From: Deltaproteobacteria bacterium
GTDB taxonomy: Bacteria; Desulfobacterota; Desulfuromonadia; Geobacterales; Pseudopelobacteraceae
DNA: 64,000 nucleotides
Assembly (NCBI GenBank): GCA_021781535.1
Contig: JAJXWO010000007.1
Location: forward strand, 45,006 to 109,005
Direction: 5' to 3'
Position numbers and translations under genes: made by a program. Each line of letters opens with the position of its first letter. Position 1 is the stretch's first letter. This document shows positions 1-9,433 of this stretch, in pieces. The notes beneath the pieces are model-generated. The model saw only the letters and a program-made list of their open reading frames with translations, searched no databases and was not told the DNA's origin.

Positions 1-1467
1 GATCTGGCTGATCTGTTCGGTCACGTCATTGATGATGTCGAGGATTTCCTGCAGCGAGCGGCCGGATTCCGAGGCATGACTGGTCCCCTGTTCAACCTGG
101 GTGACACTCTGCTCCATGGAGGTGACCGCATCTTTGGTCTCTTTCTGGATGGCCTTGATCATTTCACCGATCTCTTTGGTGGCACGGGTGGTCCGTTCGG
201 CGAGGGCACGAACTTCGTCGGCAACGACGGCAAAACCGCGCCCCTGCTCTCCGGCTCTGGCCGCTTCGATGGCGGCATTCAGGGCCAGCAGGTTGGTCTG
301 GTCGGCGATATCTTCGATGGTGCCGATAATGGTGCCGATCTGCTCTGAGCGGACGCCAAGGGCATCAACCGTACTGGCGGCATTTTGCACCCGTTCGGCA
401 ATGGTGTTCATGACGGCAATTGATTGACCGACAACGACCACGCCCTGGTTGGCCTTCTGGGTGGCGCCGCCGGCATTGGCTGCGGCATGGTGACAGTTGT
501 TGGCAATGTCGCCCGAAGTGGCCGACATCTCTTCGCCTGCCGTTGCCAGCGAGGTGGATTGTGAGGATAGCTGGGCAATACTTTCGATCATCTGTTTCGA
601 TGTCGTTTGCAGTTCGAGGGAGGACGATGCCAGTTGCAGCGAACTGTCTGATACCTGGTTAATGATGCCGTGCAGCTTGCCGATAAAGGTATTGAACCAT
701 TCGCTCAGTTCGCCAATCTCATTCTTGCCGAGGATCGGCAGACGGCGGGTCAGGTCCCCCTCACCCTGGGCAATATCCCTGATAGTGTCGACCACAGCTT
801 TGATCGGACCGGTGACAGTGCGGGAGACCACCCAGGCAAGCAGAATGCTGAGCGCCAGTATTCCCATAAGGCCCACCCCGATGCCGATCTGAATCTGGCG
901 GACATGGGCCGTGACATCATCAACATAGATGCCGGTGCCGACCACCCAGCCCCAGGGCCGGTACAGCTCAACGTAGGAAAGTTTCGGCACCGGCTTGACG
1001 CTCCCCGGTTTAGACCAGGCATAATCAACAAAGCCCTTCCCCGCGTCCTTGCAGACCGTAGCCATCTCCACAAAAAGCGCCTTGCCGTTGGGGTCCTTGT
1101 TGCCGCTCAGATCCGTACCGTTCAGTTCAGGCTTGATCGGGTGCATGATCATCTTCGGGCCAAGATCATTGATCCAGAGATAGTTTGAGTCATCATAGCG
1201 TATGGCGGCAATCCGCTCGGCCGCCCGCTTCTGGGCCTCCTCTTTCGTGAGCGTCCCGGCTTCAACCTGTTTCTGGTAGGAAGCAAGCTGGCTGGTCGCT
1301 TCCTGCACCAGACAGCTCACGGTCGCCTTTTTTTCAGCCATGATCAGCCCACGAATAAACGGCATCAGCACGAACATGGTGACTAACGACAATACCAGCC
1401 AGGTAAGCACCGACAAGCTCATGATTTTTGTAAAAATACTCCAGTCCTTGTATGCTTTCAGTTTCAT
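1..1467 (-). CDS. Methyl-accepting chemotaxis protein (3' end beyond window)
   Basis: Transmembrane chemoreceptor that would signal to a CheA/CheW complex. The visible 489 residues begin [10 protein letters not shown]. They show an N-terminal membrane segment, a periplasmic single-Cache-type sensor (residues about 50-185, with [15 protein letters not shown] and [13 protein letters not shown], as in sCache_2 domains), a second membrane segment, a HAMP-like region, and the start of the cytoplasmic signalling helix bundle including the hairpin-tip sequence [20 protein letters not shown]. The C-terminal part lies beyond base 1. The start fits the signal/TM architecture and has GGGG upstream. A sigma-54-like promoter lies about 65 nt upstream. 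The family is certain; the ligand is unknown, although sCache_2 receptors commonly bind small organic acids. Confidence 0.96.
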   Translation of the reverse strand, partial: MKLKAYKDWSIFTKIMSLSVLTWLVLSLVTMFVLMPFIRGLIMAEKKATVSCLVQEATSQLASYQKQVEAGTLTKEEAQKRAAERIAAIRYDDSNYLWINDLGPKMIMHPIKPELNGTDLSGNKDPNGKALFVEMATVCKDAGKGFVDYAWSKPGSVKPVPKLSYVELYRPWGWVVGTGIYVDDVTAHVRQIQIGIGVGLMGILALSILLAWVVSRTVTGPIKAVVDTIRDIAQGEGDLTRRLPILGKNEIGELSEWFNTFIGKLHGIINQVSDSSLQLASSSLELQTTSKQMIESIAQLSSQSTSLATAGEEMSATSGDIANNCHHAAANAGGATQKANQGVVVVGQSIAVMNTIAERVQNAASTVDALGVRSEQIGTIIGTIEDIADQTNLLALNAAIEAARAGEQGRGFAVVADEVRALAERTTRATKEIGEMIKAIQKETKDAVTSMEQSVTQVEQGTSHASESGRSLQEILDIINDVTEQISQI

Positions 1468-1532
1468 AATTCCCCTTTTGTAATTGCCATCGCATGCGCA
1501 CGCATGCAGGCAGAGATTTCTGCAAGACAGAG

Positions 1533-1548
1533 AGCAGAGAACGTGCCA
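1533..1548 (-). promoter_or_regulatory. Candidate sigma-54 promoter of the chemoreceptor
   Basis: On the minus strand the sequence reads TGGCACG-TTCT-CTGCT. This matches the sigma-54 consensus TGGCACG-N4-TTGCW at all seven -24 positions and four of five -12 positions, with the required GG-N10-GC spacing. Transcription would start near 1522, about 55 nt before the chemoreceptor start codon. A sigma-54-dependent response regulator is encoded immediately upstream on the same strand, so local control is plausible but not shown. Confidence 0.7.
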
Positions 1549-1734
1549 GAGGGAGAAACTATTAATTTAGTTGTAAATACTGCCAGTTAGGGGTTTTATT
1601 ACCACGGAGGGGGTGCGACGTAAATTGACAACTTCATGCATACTATTGTGTTATACGTTATTTATCGATATGTTACGCTGCGCGACACCGGTTGCAGCAG
1701 CAACTTTTGTCGCACCGGTGGTTCTGTTGGTGCG

Positions 1735-3150
1735 TCAACCCGAGCGCGACAAGCGCTTGTTAAGCGCCTGGCGGGTGATACCCAGATAAGCAGCCGCCAA
1801 GCGCTGATTATTATCGGCCAGATGCAGCGCCTCCGAGACCAGGAGATTCTCGGCCTCCTTGAGGGTCGGAAACTTTTCACTGAACGGGCAGACGGGACAG
1901 TGGTTCACAACCGAAACAGGAGATGCCGGAGTACGCAGGTCGCTGCCGATCGCCTCCACAATTGAATCCAGCGGCAGGATACGGCTCACCGAGCGGGCAA
2001 CAGCGTCATGGATGATCGCCTCCAGCTCGCGGATATTGCCGGGAAAACGGTAGGCCGACAGATAGCAATTCAATTCCGCCGGGGCGACCGGTGCCGGTTT
2101 GCCGAGCTGGACGGCCGCTTTCTCCATAAAATGCGCCGTCAGCAGCGGGATATCCTCGGGGCGGTCACGAAGGGGCGGCAGTTCTACACGATGGCTGCAG
2201 AGGCGATAATAGAGGTCAGGTCGGAAAATGCCGTTCTCCATCTTGGACTTCAGATCGGCATGCGTGGCAACGACAATCCGGGCGGCACTTTTCTGTACCT
2301 TGTCAGCACCGAGTGGCAAGTATTCGCCCTCCTGCAGCAGACGCAGCAGTTTCACCTGCGATCCGGGTGACAGATCGCCAATCTCGTCCAGAAAGAGCGT
2401 ACCGCCCGATGCGCGACGGATCAGTCCGTCACGGGCCCGGTCTGCCCCGGTGTAGGCCCCGCGTTGATGCCCGAAGAGGGTGTCGCTGAACATGGCGTCG
2501 TCCAGTCCGGCAAGATTTATCGCCACAAATGGGCCGCCGAGCCCGCTCAAAGTGTGAACCGCCCGGGCTATCAGCTCTTTCCCGGTGCCGGTCTCGCCGC
2601 TGATCAGTGTCGGTTGGCGGGAAGCGGCAACCGACTCCAGATACATGAAGATCGCACGCATCCTTGATGACGTTGTTATGATGCTGCTGAAAGCTGTTTC
2701 ATCTTCCAATGTCCCGTCAGAGAGATGGCGACGCAGGCGCTCCAGTTCCAGTTTGGTTCTGGCGCGCTCCAGACAATCTTCAAGTGTGATTTCCAGCTCT
2801 TCAAAATTCATAATGGGCTTGGACAGGTAATCCCACGCCCCCAAACGCATGGCCCTCACCGCTTCATCAACCGCACCAACTCCGGAAACAACCACAACCG
2901 GCGTGAGTTCCGCTTCTGCAGAAAGCGCTTCCACCAGCGCAAAACCGTCCATGACCGGCATCCGCAAATCGGTCATCACAATATCAGGATTCTCACGGCG
3001 AAACATCTCGAGCCCGACCTTGCCGTTTTCAGCCGCCAGCACCCGGAACCCGATATCGTCGAGATACGCCGTCAGAGACTCCCTGACATACTGTTCATCT
3101 TCGACCACCAAAATGGTCAGCTGCTTATGAGCGGAAATAATTTTATTCAT
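1735..3150 (-). CDS. Sigma-54-dependent response regulator (NtrC family)
   Basis: 471-residue transcription activator. It has a receiver domain (residues about 10-125; phospho-acceptor in DIVMTDLRMP, conserved Lys in YLSKP) and a sigma-54 AAA+ domain (about 155-390; Walker A GETGTGKE, sigma-54 contact loop GAYTGA in place of the usual GAFTGA, Walker B GGTLFLDEIGD). The C terminus is a Fis-type helix-turn-helix (NNQRLAAAYLGITRQALNKRL). Between AAA+ and HTH is a short HCPVCPF segment with two Cys and a His, of unknown role. Its start overlaps the stop of the upstream hybrid kinase by 4 nt (ATGA), so the two are almost certainly a translationally coupled two-component pair. Targets are unknown; the neighbouring sigma-54-like chemoreceptor promoter is a candidate. 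Confidence 0.96.
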   Translation of the reverse strand: MNKIISAHKQLTILVVEDEQYVRESLTAYLDDIGFRVLAAENGKVGLEMFRRENPDIVMTDLRMPVMDGFALVEALSAEAELTPVVVVSGVGAVDEAVRAMRLGAWDYLSKPIMNFEELEITLEDCLERARTKLELERLRRHLSDGTLEDETAFSSIITTSSRMRAIFMYLESVAASRQPTLISGETGTGKELIARAVHTLSGLGGPFVAINLAGLDDAMFSDTLFGHQRGAYTGADRARDGLIRRASGGTLFLDEIGDLSPGSQVKLLRLLQEGEYLPLGADKVQKSAARIVVATHADLKSKMENGIFRPDLYYRLCSHRVELPPLRDRPEDIPLLTAHFMEKAAVQLGKPAPVAPAELNCYLSAYRFPGNIRELEAIIHDAVARSVSRILPLDSIVEAIGSDLRTPASPVSVVNHCPVCPFSEKFPTLKEAENLLVSEALHLADNNQRLAAAYLGITRQALNKRLSRSG

Positions 3151-5945
3151 TGGTTTAGTGCTCCTGCCACAGCCCGGCTCAAATCTCTCCGGTTATACGG
3201 TTTTTGAATAAAGCCGCTGGCGCCCAGTTCCACCAGTTCAGCTCCGGTCCCTTCATCGTTGAATCCGGAGCAGAATATCACTTTCAGGGTGGGGGCCAGT
3301 TCACGCAGGCGCAGAAAGGTCTCCTTGCCACCCATCTTCGGCATGATCATATCCAGCAGAACCAGCGAGATGTCGCTCCGATGATCGGCAAACACCTCCA
3401 GCGCCTGTGCCCCGTTTTCAGCAAGATACACCGTATAACCGAGATCTTCGAGCAGATCGCAGCCAACACCGCGCAGCATCGCTTCATCATCAACCAGCAG
3501 AATACCGCCGGTGCCGTGGATCACATCTCCTTCCAACGGAGAAGAGACTTTTCCCTGTTCTATTACCGGGAGGTACATGGTAAACACCGAACCGGCCCCC
3601 GGTTCACTCTGTACATGCACTTCTCCGTGATGACTGCAAACGGTGCCGTACACGACAGCAAGACCGAGGCCAGTGCCTTTGCCAACCTCTTTGGTGGTAA
3701 AAAAAGGCTCGAAGATATGCTCAACAATCGCTTTTTCCATACCGGCACCGGTATCGGACACCGCTATTTCAAGATAGTTGCCCGGCGCAAGCGAGATGCC
3801 CATCGAGCGGCAGCCCGCTTCATCCAGCGTTTTTACCGCTGTTGTATAGGTAAGCGCACCGCCATCCGGCATGGCATCGCGTGCATTGATTCCAAGATTG
3901 AGCAGGGCGTTCTGCAACTGGGTCTGATCCCCCATGACCGCAGGGTTGCCGCCATCCAACCGGGCAGTGAGCCGTATATTCTTGTCAAGCGTGCGTTCCA
4001 GTAATCTCATGACAGAATGAATAGTCTCATTGATATCAACCGCATGTGCGCCTGCCGTCCCTTTGCGAGAGAACATCAGCAGTTCGCGGGTCAGGTCTGC
4101 GGAACGGGTAGCGGCATCAATGATGGTGTTTATCAATATATGTTTTCCCTCATCATGCGGTAATCGCAGCTTCAACAACTCGGCCGCAGCCATGATGCCG
4201 GTGAGCATATTGTTGAAATCATGGGCAATACCGCCTGCCAACTGGCCGATAACATCCATTTTCTGCGACTGCTGCAGCTGGTTCTGGAGCCGTTTCTGCT
4301 CCGTTATATCCATGATGATGCCCAAAACGAACGGCCGATCACTGATGTTAAATTTCGCGGAGGAAACCATCGTATCCAGTTCCTCGCCGTCCCTCCTGCG
4401 TGCTTTTACTTCAAAGTTATGAACGTAGCCGTAGTCCCGCAGTTGCTGCAGATAATTGCCGCGATCGCTCTTATGCTTCCAGATCCCCAGTTCGATGGTG
4501 GTTTTACCAATCGTCTCTTCCCGAGTGTAGCCAAACATATCGATAAACGCCTGATTAACTTCGCAGAACGTCCCATCCGGCAAACTGGTAAGTGCCACCG
4601 CAAGCGGAGAATGTTCAAAAACGGCCTTGAATTTTTGTGAACTTTCTTCAACCGCCTCCAACTGGACCCGCAACATCTCTTCAGTTGCCAGAAGGTCGTC
4701 CTGGCTCTGCAGATATTCATCAACCTGTGCGCGCAGCATCTCTTCGGTCGCCTGCAGTTCCTCCTGCGACTCCTGATACTGGTCGATCTTGAGGCACAGC
4801 ATCCGTTCAAGACGCCTTCGTTTGCGGACATTCAAAGCCAGCACGATCACACCTGTTGTGCTGAACAAGGTAAAAGCGGCCCCCAGCCAGACCGCGGTCT
4901 TGTCGACGGCAACTGTTGAAGGAGGCTTATTGATTAAAACCGCATCGGGCGGCAATTGAGCGGTATGTATGCCAAACCTCTTCAGCACGCGGTAATCAAA
5001 CAGAGGACGTGATAAGGCACCGGTTATGATCGGCAGCTTTCCAGGCGGCTCCCCGCCGATAATGCGCACGGCCAGCTCTGCTGCCTTCTGTCCCTGAATC
5101 TGCCCCGTCATCATCCGGCCGCCGACAACCCCGCTGCCCAATTGCGCCGCATACACTGAATAAACCGGCACCGGACTGGCACTGCTTACCAGGCGGGCAG
5201 CCTCAAAATGGCTGAAGGTTCGTCCACCTTTTTCAAGCGTATAGGAAAGCATCAACACCAGATGTCCGGGCGTTACCACCTTCAGCTTTTCAACCATTTC
5301 TTCAAGCGGCATTTCCGCCATGAACTGCAGCTTTACGGCCGGGAAGCGCCGCGCCGTCTTTTCCAGCTCGCGGCGTATGGCCAGGCCGGTGTCGGTATAA
5401 TCATGAATCACAAGTATGTCCGTGGTTTTCGGATGCAGCCTGAGAGCTAACGCCAGTGTGCCGAAGATGTCATGATCTTCAGCAACACCGGTTATCAGGC
5501 TCTGGCCCGCAATCATGGATGGTTCGTAGTCATTGATGCCACAAAAAACCAGCGGGGTGCCGGGAGAAATACGCTGCCGGTACTGCGACGCAAACTCCAG
5601 CGCGGCGTTGTCCATGGCAATGATGACATCGAGATGCTGGTTTGCATATTTGGTTTCCAGCAGGTCGGCTTCGGCAGGAAAATGTTTCTTGGTGTGAAAT
5701 TTCTTCGTGTCGAGACATTCAATAAACAGTTCAACCCGCGGATACACTTTTGCGAGGCCGGCACGCACTCCCGCCATCTCGTCTTCCCACCAGTCGTAGC
5801 CCATATTGTATGAATTGATGACAAGAATGCGCGGGACGGAAACGGCGGCATAAAGAGGAGTAACGGCACCGGACAGCAGGATCTGGAGTATAACGAGGGC
5901 TGTGACTACACTTGTTATGAATATGTGCCTCCGAGAAAATTTCAT
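3147..5945 (-). CDS. Hybrid sensor histidine kinase with ABC-type substrate-binding sensor
   Basis: 932-residue membrane kinase. In order it shows an N-terminal signal/TM segment (about 8-32), a periplasmic ABC substrate-binding-like domain (about 38-335, resembling the ABC_sub_bind family), and a second TM (about 350-375). Next is a coiled-coil linker containing a near-duplicated unit ([20 protein letters not shown] then [17 protein letters not shown]), then a PAS domain (about 440-560) and a HisKA domain with the phospho-His in [11 protein letters not shown]. HATPase motifs follow ([33 protein letters not shown]), then a C-terminal receiver ([12 protein letters not shown]). It probably senses a periplasmic small molecule and passes phosphate through its own receiver or to the overlapping sigma-54 regulator. 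The ligand cannot be told from sequence. Confidence 0.95.
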   Translation of the reverse strand: MKFSRRHIFITSVVTALVILQILLSGAVTPLYAAVSVPRILVINSYNMGYDWWEDEMAGVRAGLAKVYPRVELFIECLDTKKFHTKKHFPAEADLLETKYANQHLDVIIAMDNAALEFASQYRQRISPGTPLVFCGINDYEPSMIAGQSLITGVAEDHDIFGTLALALRLHPKTTDILVIHDYTDTGLAIRRELEKTARRFPAVKLQFMAEMPLEEMVEKLKVVTPGHLVLMLSYTLEKGGRTFSHFEAARLVSSASPVPVYSVYAAQLGSGVVGGRMMTGQIQGQKAAELAVRIIGGEPPGKLPIITGALSRPLFDYRVLKRFGIHTAQLPPDAVLINKPPSTVAVDKTAVWLGAAFTLFSTTGVIVLALNVRKRRRLERMLCLKIDQYQESQEELQATEEMLRAQVDEYLQSQDDLLATEEMLRVQLEAVEESSQKFKAVFEHSPLAVALTSLPDGTFCEVNQAFIDMFGYTREETIGKTTIELGIWKHKSDRGNYLQQLRDYGYVHNFEVKARRRDGEELDTMVSSAKFNISDRPFVLGIIMDITEQKRLQNQLQQSQKMDVIGQLAGGIAHDFNNMLTGIMAAAELLKLRLPHDEGKHILINTIIDAATRSADLTRELLMFSRKGTAGAHAVDINETIHSVMRLLERTLDKNIRLTARLDGGNPAVMGDQTQLQNALLNLGINARDAMPDGGALTYTTAVKTLDEAGCRSMGISLAPGNYLEIAVSDTGAGMEKAIVEHIFEPFFTTKEVGKGTGLGLAVVYGTVCSHHGEVHVQSEPGAGSVFTMYLPVIEQGKVSSPLEGDVIHGTGGILLVDDEAMLRGVGCDLLEDLGYTVYLAENGAQALEVFADHRSDISLVLLDMIMPKMGGKETFLRLRELAPTLKVIFCSGFNDEGTGAELVELGASGFIQKPYNRRDLSRAVAGALNQ

Positions 5946-6090
5946 TATGCCCCTTGTTTATCGATAAAAGCAGGTATCCCGGAAATAAATAATCGCTGAT
6001 GTCATTTATAGCAGAATCGGCACGGAACAATGTTCTTATTACCATGTCAGCCATAACGGTGAAAGCAGTTTATAACCACATCAAGCAAAA

Positions 6091-6123
6091 AACGGCCATC
6101 CGAAATTCATCCGGATGGCCGTT
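6091..6123 (-). terminator. Intrinsic terminator of the PpiC-type foldase gene
   Basis: An 11-12 bp perfect inverted repeat (AACGGCCATCCG / CGGATGGCCGTT) with a 9-nt loop lies 32 nt after the foldase stop. On the minus strand it is followed by a run of T, the normal form of a rho-independent terminator. Confidence 0.9.
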
Positions 6124-6154
6124 GAGACATCAAACGCATCAATGCCCTGCCGGA

Positions 6155-7174
6155 TTATTTCAAAAGGATCTCGATCTTGGCATTTTTTCTGGCATCCGCA
6201 AGATATTGCTGGACAGCTTCATTAACTTTCTGTCCTTTGAGATACTCTCCGATCTTTTCTTTTACATCATTAAAACCGGTTACTACAGCCGGTTTTTTCT
6301 CTGTCAGTTTGATGATATGATAGCCAAACTGAGTCTCGACAACATCACTTATCTCACCAGGCTTGAGCGCAAAGGCGGCTTTTTCAAAAGCAGGCACCAT
6401 TTGCCCCTTGCCAAAATAACCAAGATCCCCTCCTTGCTGACTGCTGGGGCAGGTAGAATTTGCCTTGGCCAGTGTCGCAAAATCAGCTCCGCCAGCCAGA
6501 TCTTTCCGCAATTTTTCGGCCTTTTCACGAGCTTTCTTTTTGTCGGCAGCAGAGGCGTTGCTATCAACTCCAATCAGGATGTGACTGGCTTTGACGGTTT
6601 CCGGCTGTGTGAACTTATCAGGGTTCTTGTCATAAAACGCACGGATTTCCGCATCTGAAACCGTTACTTTAGGCACGAAGGTTGTTTCAACAAAATGGGA
6701 AATCAAAAGTTCACGCCGGGTATAGTCGCGCAGAGCCTTCTCATCCATCTCGAGGTCTTTCATCGCCTTTGTGAATGCCTGCTCATCTTTAAAGCGGGCT
6801 TTCCCCTGGGCCACCTTGGCATCGATCTCTTTATCCAGATCGGCAACCTTCATCTTTGCAGCGGCCTGATACAGCAGTTCTGCAGATACCAACTGCTCAA
6901 CCGCCTGCCTGTCGAGTGCCGCTTCCTGTGCAGCCGGCACTGTCTGTCCGCGCAGCAGGACTTTCTTGGCCCGGCGAAGTTCAATGGCATCAATAGCCGT
7001 TCCGTTGACGCGTGCGACAGGGCCCTGAAGCGGAGCTGCAGCAGGAGTGACAGCGGCAACGGTGCTCGTTTTTTTTGCTTCGGGCTCGGCGGCGACTGCA
7101 ATACTTGCACATGATATGAGTGCCGCAACCAGAAACCCTTTAATAAACCAGCCTGATGAATAAATACTCTTCAT
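6155..7174 (-). CDS. Exported PpiC/SurA-type peptidyl-prolyl isomerase
   Basis: 339-residue periplasmic foldase. It has a signal peptide (MKSIYSSGWFIKGFLVAALI, cleavage near AVAAEP), a SurA-like N-terminal helical domain (about 50-190), and a parvulin/rotamase domain (about 195-300) with the hallmarks VKASHILIGV, STCPSSQQGGDLGYF and FGYHIIKLTEKKP. The reading frame is open further upstream, but the ATG at 7174 is chosen because AAGGAG lies just upstream and the signal peptide starts there. A close paralogue that is a lipoprotein lies at 50608-51630. The gene stands alone between a terminator and a divergent CheY gene. The family is sure; its clients are unknown, with c-type cytochromes and outer-membrane proteins as obvious candidates. 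Confidence 0.94.
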   Translation of the reverse strand: MKSIYSSGWFIKGFLVAALISCASIAVAAEPEAKKTSTVAAVTPAAAPLQGPVARVNGTAIDAIELRRAKKVLLRGQTVPAAQEAALDRQAVEQLVSAELLYQAAAKMKVADLDKEIDAKVAQGKARFKDEQAFTKAMKDLEMDEKALRDYTRRELLISHFVETTFVPKVTVSDAEIRAFYDKNPDKFTQPETVKASHILIGVDSNASAADKKKAREKAEKLRKDLAGGADFATLAKANSTCPSSQQGGDLGYFGKGQMVPAFEKAAFALKPGEISDVVETQFGYHIIKLTEKKPAVVTGFNDVKEKIGEYLKGQKVNEAVQQYLADARKNAKIEILLK

Positions 7175-7365
7175 TGTTCCGGATACTCCTTTGGAATAAA
7201 ATTTTGGATAAGGGTAAATACTATCACATTCTATTATAACATGAAAAGCCAAACATACTTTTGACATTTGAATGGCTTTCAGATACATTTCACAGCGGTT
7301 TCTGTGCCAATCAGCGTTGTAGGGCATATCCGGACAGCAGCAATTCATCAGGAGGAAACGTGGAA

Positions 7366-7725
7366 ATGAAAAAGGTTCTCGTAGTTGATGACAGCCTCTC
7401 AGTTGCCCGCCAGCTTGAGAAGATAATCAGCGAATCAAGCGACTTCACCTGCGTTGGGCACGCCAAAAACGGCGCCGAAGCGATCAAGATGAATCATACT
7501 GAAAATCCGGACATCATCTGCATGGATATGAACATGCCCGGCATGGACGGGTTGACGGCGCTTCGGACACTTTCAGTTATGGATAAAGAGGTCAAGGTTG
7601 TGATGGTGACATCCCTCGGCGGGGTAGGCGACAAATTTACCGAAGCACTAAGACTTGGCGCCAAAAATGTCATATCGAAACCGTTCGATGCAGAAACCGT
7701 TCTGCGCATCTTGCGGGAACTCTGA
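7366..7725 (+). CDS. CheY-like single-domain response regulator
   Basis: 119-residue receiver domain with no output domain. It begins MKKVLVVDDSLSVARQLEKI, has the phospho-acceptor Asp in IICMDMNMPGMDG, a conserved Thr/Ser (VVMVTSLGG) and the conserved Lys in NVISKPFD. AGGAGG at 7350-7355 could serve either the ATG at 7366 or a GTG two codons earlier. It is followed 35 nt later by a CheX-like protein. Because CheX proteins dephosphorylate CheY-P in characterised systems, the two are likely partners. Role in chemotaxis versus another behaviour is not determined. Confidence 0.93.
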   Translation: MKKVLVVDDSLSVARQLEKIISESSDFTCVGHAKNGAEAIKMNHTENPDIICMDMNMPGMDGLTALRTLSVMDKEVKVVMVTSLGGVGDKFTEALRLGAKNVISKPFDAETVLRILREL

Positions 7726-7760
7726 TTCATCAAATCCATGATTTTGACACGAGGCGGACT

Positions 7761-8627
7761 ATGGCGGTTAAATTTTTCGGACAGTTTTTAGTTGAACGTG
7801 GCGTCGTCACCAGCGAAGCGTTGCTGGGAGCTATCAATCTCCAGGATAACAACAACCTGAAATTTGGCGAGATGGCCGTAGCAATGAAGCTGGTTACGCC
7901 GGCCGATATCCAGCGGGCCCACAATGCCCAGATGTCCAAGGATATGAAACTCGGGGATCTGCTGGTTGAAATGGGTCTTCTGACACTCGTGCAGATGAAT
8001 GATATTGTTACTCGGCAGAAAAACACCCATCTGTACATCGGCGAAGCGCTGGTACAGGTCGGGGCTCTGACACAAGATGAGTTGCAGAAACAGCTTGATG
8101 CCTTCAAGGCCGATCAAGCCGAATACGTATCGAACGGCATTGAGCTGCCTATCAGCTCTACCAATGAAAAAATCTGGGAAATGACGGTTGATCTTACCTA
8201 CAAAATGATCACCCGTGTGCTTGACCTGCAGTTCCGGCCCGGGAAATGTGCTGTAGCGACGACCATCTCCCCTCGTTTCATGCTGGCAGCCATGGACATG
8301 GCCGGTGATATTGAGGCACGTTACATTATCTCGGTTTCAGAGGAACTGCAAAAATCGATCGCCAGAGCTATTCTGAGCGAAGAATCCGTGGATGATGAAC
8401 CGGCTGAAGTACTGGAAGACACCGTCATGGAGTTTGTCAACGTCGTCTGCGGCAACGTGGCGGCAAAAGCGTCCCAGATGGGGGTCATCATCAACATCAA
8501 CCCTCCGGTCACGGTTCACCCGCCGGCACAAGGTCTGCCAATACCCGCCGGTTATACGGCACTCAGCTTCCCGATTCACATCATAGGTGGTGACACGATG
8601 GAGCTGCTTCTGCTGGTCAAGGACTGA
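7761..8627 (+). CDS. CheX-like phosphatase domain fused to MshEN/GspE-N-like repeats
   Basis: 288-residue cytoplasmic protein. Residues about 1-125 contain three repeats of the type FGQFLVERGVVTSEAL, LGDLLVEMGLLTLVQM and IGEALVQVGALTQDEL, the pattern of the N-terminal domain of GspE/MshE ATPases, some of which bind c-di-GMP. Residues about 140-288 resemble CheX, with a helix containing EDTVMEFVNVVCGNVAAKA, where CheX proteins carry ExxN catalytic residues. The upstream CheY-like gene is the likely substrate. A fusion of this kind could link c-di-GMP level to CheY-P turnover, but that is inference. The SD-like GAGGCGG precedes the ATG. Confidence 0.82.
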   Translation: MAVKFFGQFLVERGVVTSEALLGAINLQDNNNLKFGEMAVAMKLVTPADIQRAHNAQMSKDMKLGDLLVEMGLLTLVQMNDIVTRQKNTHLYIGEALVQVGALTQDELQKQLDAFKADQAEYVSNGIELPISSTNEKIWEMTVDLTYKMITRVLDLQFRPGKCAVATTISPRFMLAAMDMAGDIEARYIISVSEELQKSIARAILSEESVDDEPAEVLEDTVMEFVNVVCGNVAAKASQMGVIININPPVTVHPPAQGLPIPAGYTALSFPIHIIGGDTMELLLLVKD

Positions 8628-8660
8628 CACAGCGACTGAAAAACACTGACAGAAAATTTT

Positions 8661-8694
8661 AAAGGGCATGCGGCGTATCAGCCGGATGCCCTTT
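8661..8694. terminator. Bidirectional terminator between convergent genes
   Basis: A 14-bp stem with one G-G mismatch (AAAGGGCAT-g-CGGC / GCCG-g-ATGCCCTTT) and a 6-nt loop sits between the CheX-like gene and the convergent methyltransferase. It is flanked by T-rich sequence on the plus strand and by A-rich sequence that becomes T-rich on the minus strand, so it can end transcription from both sides. Confidence 0.85.
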
Positions 8695-8698
8695 AATT

Positions 8699-9433
8699 TT
8701 AATCCCCGCCAAGAATTACTTTTGCTTCATCGCTGTAGCCTCCGGACTCATCCCGGATAACCAGCGGAGGGAGCAGTTCCAGGGTTGACCTGCTTCCTTT
8801 GGCCAGCTCCGCCAGGAACATAGTGGCAGGTCCCGTGATTCTGTCATGCACCATCCGTAACCTGTGCAGCGCCAGCTTCAACTCCATGGCGTGGGCGATA
8901 AAATCTGTTAGTCGCGATGGATGGTGAATGAAACATATTGTGCCGCCCGGTTTTACAAGGTATTTCGCAGCAGCCAGAAAATCAGCCAGCGCTGCAGTTG
9001 TTTCATGGCGGGCGCTGTCGCGTCCGGCCAGGGGACTGATACGGCCGCTTCCAGCTTTTCGAAAGGGGGGGTTGGATACAACCAGATCAAAAGACGACAC
9101 GGGAAAATGTTTGCGCAGATGGAGAATATCCGTTTCATGGACGGAAATCCTCCCGTCAAGATCATTATGTCGAACATTCCGTTCGACAAGTGTTGCCATT
9201 TCGGGATTGTTTTCGATCGCCACCACGGAAGCTAACGGGTTGGCCCGGGCCAGCAGCAGCGAAATAATCCCGCATCCGGAGCCCAGATCAATAATGCTGC
9301 CTCCCGGATTCACTTCTGGGCAGAAACGTGCCAGTAGCAGAGCATCCAGCGAATATCTATAGCCGCGACGAGGCTGAAACAACTGCAAACCGGACACCTT
9401 CAGATCATCTTGTGTCACATGGTCATCTTCCAT
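8699..9433 (-). CDS. trmN6: tRNA1(Val) (adenine-37-N6)-methyltransferase-like protein
   Basis: 244-residue class I SAM methyltransferase. It has the SAM-binding motif IIDLGSGCGIISLLLA and the catalytic NPPF motif in LVVSNPPFRKAGSGR, the signature of N6-adenine or glutamine methylases. The opening QLFQPRRGYRYSLDALLLARF matches the TrmN6/YfiC family, which methylates A37 of tRNA-Val. It is the last gene of the minus-strand polysaccharide run and its start overlaps the upstream YfhO-like stop by 11 nt, so it may be carried by that transcript. Assignment of the exact tRNA substrate is by family only. Confidence 0.85.
   Translation of the reverse strand: MEDDHVTQDDLKVSGLQLFQPRRGYRYSLDALLLARFCPEVNPGGSIIDLGSGCGIISLLLARANPLASVVAIENNPEMATLVERNVRHNDLDGRISVHETDILHLRKHFPVSSFDLVVSNPPFRKAGSGRISPLAGRDSARHETTAALADFLAAAKYLVKPGGTICFIHHPSRLTDFIAHAMELKLALHRLRMVHDRITGPATMFLAELAKGSRSTLELLPPLVIRDESGGYSDEAKVILGGD

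Noticed and set aside
1680..1734. Hairpin-rich sequence after the sigma-54 regulator as a terminator
   Set aside because: GTTGC-AGCA-GCAAC and ACCGGT repeats can pair, but no T-run follows on the minus strand, so a terminator is not supported.
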